From Actinomycetota bacterium (GTDB lineage Bacteria > Actinomycetota > Humimicrobiia > Humimicrobiales > Humimicrobiaceae): DNA of 8,307 bases. Position 1 is the first letter of the stretch. The number at the start of each line of letters is the position of its first letter. Of this stretch, positions 1-4,889 are shown in pieces. The stretch spans positions 1 through 8,307 of the forward strand of contig JALHTA010000125.1 of the NCBI GenBank assembly GCA_022865545.1, read 5' to 3'. The notes beneath the pieces were generated by a model. That model worked only from the letters and a program-made list of their open reading frames with translations. It searched no databases and had not been told where the DNA came from. The position numbers and the translations under genes are program-made.

Positions 1-641
1 ATCACGTCCACTTTTTTGGAAAGTTTTTTCGTAGATTCCTGACGGTTTTTAGTTGTATCACAAATAGTATTGCATATTAAAAGTTCCTTGCACTTATCAA
101 AAAGTACTGAAGTTATGCCTTTTACTCTATCGGCTGTTTGAGTGGTCTGGATTACTACACCTATTTTTTTCTTAAAATCAAGATCAGAAGCTTCAAGTGA
201 ATCTTCGATTACTTTAACATTGCTGTCATCTAATTGTTCCTTTATACCGATGACTTCAGGGTGGTCCCTATTTCCGATAACCAGGACAAAAAAACCCTGG
301 CTTTTAAGTTTTTTTACTTTCTCCTGGGCTTTTTTTACGAATGGACATGTCGCATCTACTATTTCTATTTTTTTCTGCAAAAGATCTTCAAGAACTCTTG
401 GTGACATCCCGTGAGACCTGACAATCAATATACTACCCGGTTTTATATCTTCAGGCTTACCTACAGAGGCCAGACCCATGCTTGATAGTTCTTTCATGAC
501 TCCGGGATTGTGTATGACAGATCCCAGGGTATATACTTTTTTACCTGATCCACTATATTCATCCAGGGTTTTTTCTACTATTTTTAATGCTCTTTTTACC
601 CCGAAACAATAGCCTGAATATTTAGAGATTTCTACTTCCAT
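1..641 (-). CDS. ispH: IspH, 4-hydroxy-3-methylbut-2-enyl diphosphate reductase (C-terminus beyond window)
   Basis: Last enzyme of the MEP isoprenoid pathway: a cytosolic [4Fe-4S] enzyme that reduces HMBPP to IPP and DMAPP. I translated 213 residues, open to the left edge; family members are usually 280-320 residues, so about a third is missing. Seen in the sequence: the three cluster cysteines C12 (SGYCFGVKRA), C99 (VDATCPFV) and C194 (NTICDTTKNRQ); the substrate-pocket histidines H44 (VIHNPGV), H77 (RSHG) and H127 (DHPEVIG, with E129 next to it); and the QTTQT threonines near 166-169. All match the known active site in order and spacing. The ATG at 641-639 directly precedes the conserved N-terminus and lies 6 bases after the plsC stop, so the two genes are probably cotranscribed. 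No clear Shine-Dalgarno sequence precedes it. In Clostridia rpsA often follows ispH; that position is outside the window. Confidence 0.97.
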   Translation of the reverse strand, partial: MEVEISKYSGYCFGVKRALKIVEKTLDEYSGSGKKVYTLGSVIHNPGVMKELSSMGLASVGKPEDIKPGSILIVRSHGMSPRVLEDLLQKKIEIVDATCPFVKKAQEKVKKLKSQGFFVLVIGNRDHPEVIGIKEQLDDSNVKVIEDSLEASDLDFKKKIGVVIQTTQTADRVKGITSVLFDKCKELLICNTICDTTKNRQESTKKLSKKVDV

Positions 642-647
642 ATGGAT

Positions 648-1316
648 CTATTTATTCTGGCTTATATTTTGATAAAGTTTTTTTAATGATCTCATAGTCT
701 CATCCACAATTATTTGAATAGCATCTTTTCTATCATTTTCTTTTATGATTCTTGCGGTATCAATGGTATCTCCGATTGCCATTTTTATTTTTGGGAAAAA
801 TATGCGTTTATGTGGTTTTTGAATTATTTTATTTGAACCGAAGATAACCATGGGGATGATCGGTGCACCTGAAAGAAATGAAATCAGCCCTACACCTTTT
901 TTGCCTTCGCCTATTTTACCGTCAACAGATCTTGTCCCTTCAGGAAAGAGACATAGTATATTTTCATTTTTTAAAATATTAATTGAGGTATTGAAAGTAG
1001 CTCTGTTAATGAGATCCCTGTTAACAGGAAATGAATTGAAAAAGGTGACGAGATTCGAAATAAAACTAAATGAAAATAACTCTCTTTTTGCCATAAAATA
1101 TGTAAACCTGGGTATATATGCCCCTATTAATACAGGATCAATATAGCTTATATGATTAGAACAAATGAGATATTTACCGTTTCTTGGAATTTTGTCCAGT
1201 CCTTTAATATTAGTCCTATAAAGGATAGTGAATATAACTTTTAAAACATACTGAGTTAGAGTAAAAATAAACCAATATGCTTTACCGTGTTTGTATTTAA
1301 GCTTTTGTGCGCACAT
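648..1316 (-). CDS. plsC: PlsC-type 1-acyl-sn-glycerol-3-phosphate acyltransferase
   Basis: Transfers an acyl chain to lysophosphatidic acid to make phosphatidic acid, the precursor of membrane phospholipids; it acts at the inner face of the membrane. The protein has 222 residues, normal for short PlsC enzymes. Motif I is NHISYID at 54-60, the catalytic H(X4)D. FPVNRD follows near 96-101 (motif II region), then FPEGTRS at 124-130 (motif III, glycerol phosphate binding) and GAPIIPMVIFG at 150-160 (motif IV). A hydrophobic N-terminal stretch (about 13-34) could associate with membrane. The ATG at 1316-1314 lies inside the end of cmk (20-base overlap, different frame), which suggests translational coupling; the upstream A-rich stretch is only a weak ribosome binding site. 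The same cmk-plsC-ispH order is known from Clostridia. The exact acyl donor (acyl-ACP or acyl-CoA) cannot be told from the sequence. Confidence 0.95.
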   Translation of the reverse strand: MCAQKLKYKHGKAYWFIFTLTQYVLKVIFTILYRTNIKGLDKIPRNGKYLICSNHISYIDPVLIGAYIPRFTYFMAKRELFSFSFISNLVTFFNSFPVNRDLINRATFNTSINILKNENILCLFPEGTRSVDGKIGEGKKGVGLISFLSGAPIIPMVIFGSNKIIQKPHKRIFFPKIKMAIGDTIDTARIIKENDRKDAIQIIVDETMRSLKKLYQNISQNK

Positions 1317-1992
1317 AAAATAATTTTTTTATCTTTTCTATTACTTCATCGATTGTAAGTCCGGAAGTATCTAGCTCTATGCCATCCTCCGGAATGATCA
1401 GGGGGCTATCTTTCCTATTACTGTCGATCATGTCTCTGTCGTTTATCTCTTGCTTAATGGAGGCCTCATCCATCGGTTGGTTTTTGCCTTCAAGCTGCAA
1501 TCTTCTTCTTCTTACTCTTTCAGAGATGCTAGCAGTAAGAAATATCTTTAAATCAGCATCAGGGCAGACAACGCTTCCAGTATCTCTTCCCTCAAGGACG
1601 GAATTCCCACTCGAAGCCATCGACCTTTGAAGACTCACTAAATATTTTCTAATACCTGAAAGTCTGGAAACAATTGAAACCGCTGAACCTACCTGACTGC
1701 TCCTTATATCTTCCGTGATATCCTCACCATTTATTTTTACGGAAGTATACTCATTTTCATCACCGGCCCTGTTGTCAATTTGTAGCTCTGATTTTTTTGC
1801 GATCTCCAGTATTGCTTTTTCATCTTCGAGATCTATATTATTTCTCAATGCGATAAGGGTCATTGTCCGGTACATCGCACCAGTATCGATATAATTCAAA
1901 TTCAGGTCCCTGGCAAGTATCTTGGCAATAGTACTTTTACCGCTACCCGCCGGACCGTCTATTGTGATAATATTATTATTCTTATAGCTAAT
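1297..1992 (-). CDS. cmk: Cmk, (d)CMP kinase, with an apparent ATT start codon
   Basis: Phosphorylates CMP and dCMP with ATP in pyrimidine nucleotide recycling. With the start proposed here the protein has 231 residues, close to the usual 220-230. Motifs: P-loop GPAGSGKST at 13-21, YIDTGAMYR at 34-42, EGRDTGSVV at 134-142, the arginine-rich lid (SERVRRRR), and RDMIDSNRKDSPL, which belongs to the CMP site. Start choice: this frame is closed by a TAA a few codons upstream, inside the end of aroA, and there is no ATG, GTG or TTG before the P-loop. The first such codon is a TTG at 1899-1897, which would delete the P-loop. An in-frame ATT at 1992-1990 lies 6 bases after AAGGAG (2004-1999), so I take it as the start. 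An ATT start is rare; a sequence error from ATG is the alternative. The gene begins 13 bases after the aroA stop and overlaps plsC. Confidence 0.9.
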   Translation of the reverse strand: MSYKNNNIITIDGPAGSGKSTIAKILARDLNLNYIDTGAMYRTMTLIALRNNIDLEDEKAILEIAKKSELQIDNRAGDENEYTSVKINGEDITEDIRSSQVGSAVSIVSRLSGIRKYLVSLQRSMASSGNSVLEGRDTGSVVCPDADLKIFLTASISERVRRRRLQLEGKNQPMDEASIKQEINDRDMIDSNRKDSPLIIPEDGIELDTSGLTIDEVIEKIKKLFYVRTKA

Positions 1993-1998
1993 ATTTCG

Positions 1999-2004
1999 CT
2001 CCTT
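1999..2004 (-). promoter_or_regulatory. Strong ribosome binding site of cmk (AAGGAG)
   Basis: AAGGAG reads on the minus strand from 2004 to 1999 and is followed by CGAAAT and then the in-frame ATT. The 6-base spacing is ideal. It is the clearest Shine-Dalgarno sequence in front of any protein gene in the window, and it overlaps the region just after the aroA stop (TGA at 2008-2006). It is the main reason for placing the cmk start at the ATT; a strong site may compensate for a weak start codon. Confidence 0.75.
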
Positions 2005-2005
2005 A

Positions 2006-3292
2006 TCAGGCCATTAGTTTCTTAAGTATGTATTTAAATCCAGGAAAGGAAGTATCGATACAATCAGAATCAAGAATAGTCGTACTATTTTTTGACAGCA
2101 GTGAAAGTATTGCAAGCGACATTGCTATCCGGTGATCCCCCATGCTATCGACTGTTCCGCCGATGATATCGCTATTACTATTACCAGTTATCTCAAAACC
2201 ATCTTTTTGTTCTCTTATATCTACTCCGATTATTTTTAACTGGGTGCTGAGAGCAGATATTCTGTCACTTTCTTTATTTCTTAATTCTCCAGCTCCTTCA
2301 ATAATAGTCTTACCGTTAGCCCTGGAAGCAGCAACAGCAAGCACCGGGATCTCATCTATAATATTTGGTATCCATTGTTTTTCGATCTCTACAGAAGTAA
2401 GATCGCTTGAAAATGTCTCAATATCAGCAACCGGTTCATTGCTTATTGTTCTTATATTTTTAATTTCTATATTTGCTCCCATTTTTTTCAAGATCTCTAA
2501 GAAATGATTTCTTGTAGGATTTACTCCTACATCACGTATAAGAGTATGGGAATTCTTAAGGATCAAGGTCGCCACTATAATAAAGGCAGCCGAAGAAATA
2601 TCTCCAGGAACATAAATATTCCTTGCTTCCAATCCTTTGGATGGATCCAATCTAGTATATTTTCCATCAAACTCAATATCTGCACCAAAGTATTGAAGCA
2701 TTCTTTCAGTATGGTCCCTGCTTGTTTCGGGTTGAATTATTTCAGTCACTCCTTCAGCATTTATAGCTGCAAGAAGAATGCAGGATTTCAGTTGAGCGCT
2801 TGAAAGTGAAAATTCAAATCTTTTCCCCTGAAGCTTCTTATTTCCAAATATTACAAGAGGTGCTTTTTTATTATTATCTCTCCCATATATTGATGCACCC
2901 ATTGATCTTAAAGGATCTATTATTCTTTTCATCGGACGGTTATTGATCGAGACATCTCCACTAAGAATTGACATAAAGTCAGTAGATGCAAGAACTCCGG
3001 CTATAAGACGGATAGCAGTTCCGGAATTTCCAACATCAAGCACTCCCCGGGGCTCAATCATATTTGCAGTTTTAACTCCATGGATCATTAAGTTATTATC
3101 TATATTTTCTATTTTCACACCAAGATTTCTTAGAATCTCTATCGTGTTTATGCAATCCTGTGAAAATAAATAATTTTCTATAATGACTTTTTTTCCTGAG
3201 ATTGAAGATATGATGGCACTTCTGTGGGAGATCGATTTATCTCCAGGTACTCTTATGTCACCATTTAAACTTTTTACTCCATAAATTTCCAT
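2006..3292 (-). CDS. aroA: AroA, 3-phosphoshikimate 1-carboxyvinyltransferase (EPSP synthase), class II-like
   Basis: Sixth step of the shikimate pathway: joins PEP to shikimate 3-phosphate to give EPSP, on the way to chorismate. Full length at 428 residues. Motifs in order: PGDKSISHR at 16-24 (shikimate phosphate binding), DVGNSGTAIR at 86-95 (PEP site), NRPM at 118-121, SSAQLKS at 164-170, GDISSAAF at 230-237, DEIP at 313-316 with the catalytic Asp, KESDRI at 340-345 and GDHRIAM at 385-391. The pattern (GNSGTAIRLI with Leu rather than Pro after the Arg, then RPMKR) follows the Bacillus-type class II enzymes, many of which tolerate glyphosate; this is inference from family resemblance. The ATG at 3292 is separated from the tyrA stop (TAA, 3296-3294) by one base, so the two are likely coupled. 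TGA stop. Confidence 0.98.
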   Translation of the reverse strand: MEIYGVKSLNGDIRVPGDKSISHRSAIISSISGKKVIIENYLFSQDCINTIEILRNLGVKIENIDNNLMIHGVKTANMIEPRGVLDVGNSGTAIRLIAGVLASTDFMSILSGDVSINNRPMKRIIDPLRSMGASIYGRDNNKKAPLVIFGNKKLQGKRFEFSLSSAQLKSCILLAAINAEGVTEIIQPETSRDHTERMLQYFGADIEFDGKYTRLDPSKGLEARNIYVPGDISSAAFIIVATLILKNSHTLIRDVGVNPTRNHFLEILKKMGANIEIKNIRTISNEPVADIETFSSDLTSVEIEKQWIPNIIDEIPVLAVAASRANGKTIIEGAGELRNKESDRISALSTQLKIIGVDIREQKDGFEITGNSNSDIIGGTVDSMGDHRIAMSLAILSLLSKNSTTILDSDCIDTSFPGFKYILKKLMA

Positions 3293-3293
3293 A

Positions 3294-3773
3294 TTATTCG
3301 CCCAGGACCTTCTTTACAGTAATATCATATCCTGCTTTTTCAATCGCTTCTTTAGCTAATTGACTATCTTTATCACCCTGGACCAGCAATTTTAATATAC
3401 CTCCATCAGAAAATTCAGTAGAATGAAATATGGAAATATCCTCTATGTTTATTCCCCTGGAACTTATTGCAAGAGTTATATCACTAAGAACACCGGACCT
3501 GTCAGGAATAGCGATTTTAAGCTCGTATAGCTTGGAGATATCCTTCTCCACATATTTTGGTAGATTTGTTCTTGCTTTCTGAGCCCTCTGGTAATGTTTT
3601 TTTATATACTCAGAATCATCTTTTAATAAACCATCTTTAAAATTATTTAAATAATTTATATAGAGTTCGATCGATTTAATGATCTCTTTCTTATTTTCAA
3701 GTGAAATATCCAGCCACATTTTAGTGTTTGAAGCTGCGATTCTCGTCATATCCCTGAATCCCCCGGCGCACAA
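3294..3773 (-). CDS. TyrA C-terminal fragment: end of dimerisation domain plus ACT domain
   Basis: The remainder of tyrA after the internal stop, in the same frame. From a TTG at 3773 it would give 159 residues. Residues 2-8 (CAGGFRD) and RIAAS are the conserved TyrA motif that normally follows the catalytic histidine region. Residues about 82-150 (LYELKIAIPDRSGVLSDITLAI onward) form an ACT domain, usually the tyrosine-sensing or regulatory part. Independent translation is doubtful: no ribosome binding site precedes the TTG. An internal ATG at 3749 has a G-rich stretch close upstream and could allow reinitiation. I regard this as the downstream half of one broken gene, not a separate regulator, although a free-standing ACT protein cannot be excluded. 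Confidence 0.55.
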   Translation of the reverse strand: MCAGGFRDMTRIAASNTKMWLDISLENKKEIIKSIELYINYLNNFKDGLLKDDSEYIKKHYQRAQKARTNLPKYVEKDISKLYELKIAIPDRSGVLSDITLAISSRGINIEDISIFHSTEFSDGGILKLLVQGDKDSQLAKEAIEKAGYDITVKKVLGE

Positions 3774-3794
3774 ACGGAAAAGATTCTTTAATTT

Positions 3795-4418
3795 TTATTG
3801 CCGGTCATCAATAAGCTGGACAAGATTTGTTGAAAGAACATGGGGCAAGTGGCTGATCAATGCTACATTTTCATCATGTTCCTTTGGGCTGAGGGAAATT
3901 ACTTTTGCCCCGATCCTTGTAAAAAGAGTATGGAGTGTGAGCAAATTATCAGTAGCAGTACTAATTGTGGGTGTCAGGACATAGAAAGTATTTCTAAAAA
4001 GTTCAGGTTTTGCAGAAAGAACTCCTTCATTTTCAGAACCAGCCATAGGATGTCCGCCGATAAAAAATATATCAGGTGGAAGTATTTCATTGACCAGCTT
4101 CACTGTTCTTTCCTTTGCGCTTCCGACATCAGTGATTATTACACCTTTTTTAAGTCCGTCTTTTATTGATTTAACGACTTCAACTGTCTTGCTTATAGGC
4201 GTAGCTATTATGATAAGGTCAGCATCACTTACAGCATCTTTGGGATTTAAAGCAATCCTGTCAATAATATTCCGATATCTAGCAATATTCATTGCTTCTT
4301 CTTCTATATCAAAACCAGTAATTAAAAATTCATCTTCAAGAGCTTTAAGCGCCATAGCTAAAGAGCCCCCTATAAGCCCAAGCCCTATTACCGTTATGTT
4401 CTTAATTTTTTTAATCAT
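3795..4418 (-). CDS. tyrA: TyrA N-terminal fragment: Rossmann/NAD domain up to the internal stop
   Basis: This is the part that would be translated as the gene stands, 207 residues. It carries the NAD-binding GLGLIGG at 12-18, an acidic residue after the second strand (GFDIEE), VGSAK at 98-102, the substrate motif GGHPMAGSENEG at 121-132 and SHLPH at 189-193, whose histidine belongs to the active-site region. It lacks most of the helical dimerisation domain and the ACT domain, so a stable active dimer is unlikely. The ATG at 4418 immediately precedes the first strand (MIKKIKNITVIGLG), as expected. No convincing ribosome binding site is seen in the 20 bases before it. A good promoter lies 55-83 bases upstream. 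Confidence 0.85.
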   Translation of the reverse strand: MIKKIKNITVIGLGLIGGSLAMALKALEDEFLITGFDIEEEAMNIARYRNIIDRIALNPKDAVSDADLIIIATPISKTVEVVKSIKDGLKKGVIITDVGSAKERTVKLVNEILPPDIFFIGGHPMAGSENEGVLSAKPELFRNTFYVLTPTISTATDNLLTLHTLFTRIGAKVISLSPKEHDENVALISHLPHVLSTNLVQLIDDRQ

Positions 4419-4472
4419 ATTCTATTGAATACTCAATTTTCCTGTTCTACAAAGATTTGAAAATAATCTAAT

Positions 4473-4501
4473 ACTATATATAAAATCTAGACTTTTGCCA
4501 A
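4473..4501 (-). promoter_or_regulatory. Sigma-70-type promoter of the tyrA-aroA-cmk-plsC-ispH cluster
   Basis: On the minus strand, TTGGCA (4501-4496, five of six to consensus) is followed after exactly 17 bases by TATAGT (4478-4473, five of six). Transcription would start near 4466 and leave a leader of about 48 bases before the tyrA ATG. I see no terminator-like hairpin or T-box signature in that leader, so attenuation is not indicated. It points away from the small-RNA promoter at 4629-4657. Confidence 0.7.
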
Positions 4502-4561
4502 TAAGATCTGGTTTTTATTCTACTATTTTACAATACCTTTAATCATTAATTAATCTATTTG

Positions 4562-4612
4562 TCGAATAAACAGACTGAAACGATTAAATAATTATTTTAT
4601 AAAAATATTCGA
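4562..4612. repeat. Short inverted repeat TCGAATA / TATTCGA between the two divergent promoters
   Basis: TCGAATA at 4562-4568 and TATTCGA at 4606-4612 are perfect 7-base inverted arms about 37 bases apart, placed between the outward-facing promoters. The spacing is too long for a simple dimeric operator; two separate half-sites or chance in very AT-rich DNA are equally possible. The rest of 4502-4628 shows only AT-rich sequence, with no coding potential I can support. Confidence 0.3.
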
Positions 4613-4619
4613 AAAATAT

Positions 4620-4648
4620 AAAATGATATTGACATGAAAAATCATTTT
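4620..4648. promoter_or_regulatory. Dyad symmetry overlapping the -35 of the small-RNA promoter (possible operator)
   Basis: AAAATGAT (4620-4627) and ATCATTTT (4641-4648) are perfect 8-base inverted arms with a 13-base spacer that contains the TTGACA box (4629-4634). The 21-base centre-to-centre distance puts both arms on one face of the helix, as in many dimeric repressor sites. A direct repeat TGATAT (4624-4629 and 4649-4654) overlaps it. Both could arise by chance in such AT-rich DNA; no regulator gene is visible in the window. Confidence 0.35.
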
Positions 4649-4657
4649 TGATATCTT
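4629..4657 (+). promoter_or_regulatory. Extended -10 promoter driving the plus-strand small RNA
   Basis: A perfect TTGACA (4629-4634) is followed after 17 bases by TATCTT (4652-4657), which carries the extended -10 element TG at 4649-4650 (TGATATCTT). The start would be near 4664. It is the only convincing plus-strand promoter found here and is followed by no plus-strand protein gene, only by the structured segment and terminator. Confidence 0.75.
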
Positions 4658-4663
4658 TTATTC

Positions 4664-4833
4664 ATTCCTTAGACAGGAGGCAACTTTCTGGTAAAGTCAG
4701 GGAACATTTTTGAAAGAAAGTGTTTCCAGGTTAAAAACCAGAAAAGTCCCTGAGAAAAGTTTTTGGATATGTCCCGAGATTTTGAGTAACCTACGGTGTA
4801 AACTATGGTGAAAGATAACTCGGGATTTTTTTT
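4664..4833 (+). ncRNA. Unrecognised structured small RNA of about 170 bases, antisense in orientation to all neighbours
   Basis: Bounded by its own promoter and an intrinsic terminator, on the opposite strand to every gene around it, so it is not the leader of a downstream gene (the next thing on this strand is antisense to nadE). Helices seen by eye: hairpin 4704-4723, eight pairs (two G-U) with a GAAA tetraloop; helix TCAGGGA 4697-4703 with TCCCTGA 4747-4753; helix 4684-4692 with 4737-4746 (nine pairs, one bulged A); small hairpin GGTT/AACC 4729-4739; terminator hairpin 4771-4826 with inner GTAA tetraloop. The helices 4684-4692/4737-4746 and 4697-4703/4747-4753 cross each other, giving either a pseudoknot or two alternative states. 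AGGAGG at 4675-4680 could pair with TTCCT upstream. I found no SRP domain IV, no tmRNA or RNase P core, no 6S-type long rod and no riboswitch signature. The family is unknown to me. Confidence 0.6.
4771..4833 (+). terminator. Rho-independent terminator of the small RNA
   Basis: Stem TCCCGAG (4772-4778) with CTCGGGA (4819-4825), seven perfect pairs, followed at once by eight T (4826-4833). Unusually for a terminator, the 40-base interior is itself structured: ATTTT 4779-4783 can pair with AAGAT 4812-4816, ACC 4789-4791 with GGT 4807-4809, and an inner hairpin is capped by GTAA 4798-4801. On the minus strand the stem is not followed by T, so it does not serve the nadE transcript. Confidence 0.85.
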
Positions 4834-4889
4834 ACATCATGATTGCTGAAATCAAAATAATATAGTAATTGACTGTCTTGATTATTTTT

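Larger units (their letters stand above)
3294..4418 (-). pseudogene. tyrA: Prephenate dehydrogenase with ACT domain, interrupted by one in-frame TAA
   Basis: TyrA oxidatively decarboxylates prephenate to 4-hydroxyphenylpyruvate with NAD, the committed step to tyrosine. Read through, the frame from 4418 to 3294 gives 374 codons before the final TAA, matching the roughly 370 residues of Bacillus-type TyrA, with the whole domain order intact: Rossmann domain, helical dimerisation domain, C-terminal ACT domain. The only fault is a TAA at 3797-3795 (codon 208), between LVQLIDDRQ and KLKNLFRLCAGGFRDMTR. No bases need to be added or removed: the spacing from SHLPH to AGGFRD looks normal for the family, so one substitution (for example from GAA, CAA or AAA) explains it. 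It may be a recent nonsense mutation, a strain polymorphism or a sequence error. It is the first gene of the tyrA-aroA-cmk-plsC-ispH cluster. I expect loss of function unless the stop is read through or is an error. Confidence 0.85.

Noticed and set aside
1379..1630. Plus-strand reading frames inside cmk, aroA, ispH and the other genes
   Set aside because: They lie antisense to well-supported conserved proteins and show no recognisable domain, promoter or ribosome binding site.
1899..1899. TTG at 1899 as the cmk start
   Set aside because: It would remove the GPAGSGKST P-loop, which is encoded in frame directly upstream.
3774..3797. A frameshift between the two tyrA halves
   Set aside because: Reading codons through 3797-3774 shows both halves in the same frame, separated only by a TAA and seven sense codons before the TTG at 3773.
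3795..3797. Recoding of TAA as an amino acid in this organism
   Set aside because: nadE, the DUF255 gene, cmk and the end of tyrA itself all terminate at TAA at the expected family length.
4664..4833. Known riboswitch, T-box, 6S, SRP RNA, tmRNA or RNase P
   Set aside because: The conserved core elements I know for these classes are absent, there is no plus-strand gene downstream to regulate, and the length and fold do not fit. A covariance search could still overturn this.
4419..4833. The structured region as a minus-strand leader of the tyrA operon
   Set aside because: The T run that follows the terminator stem is on the plus strand, and the tyrA promoter at 4473-4501 lies downstream of the structured region, so it would not be in that transcript.
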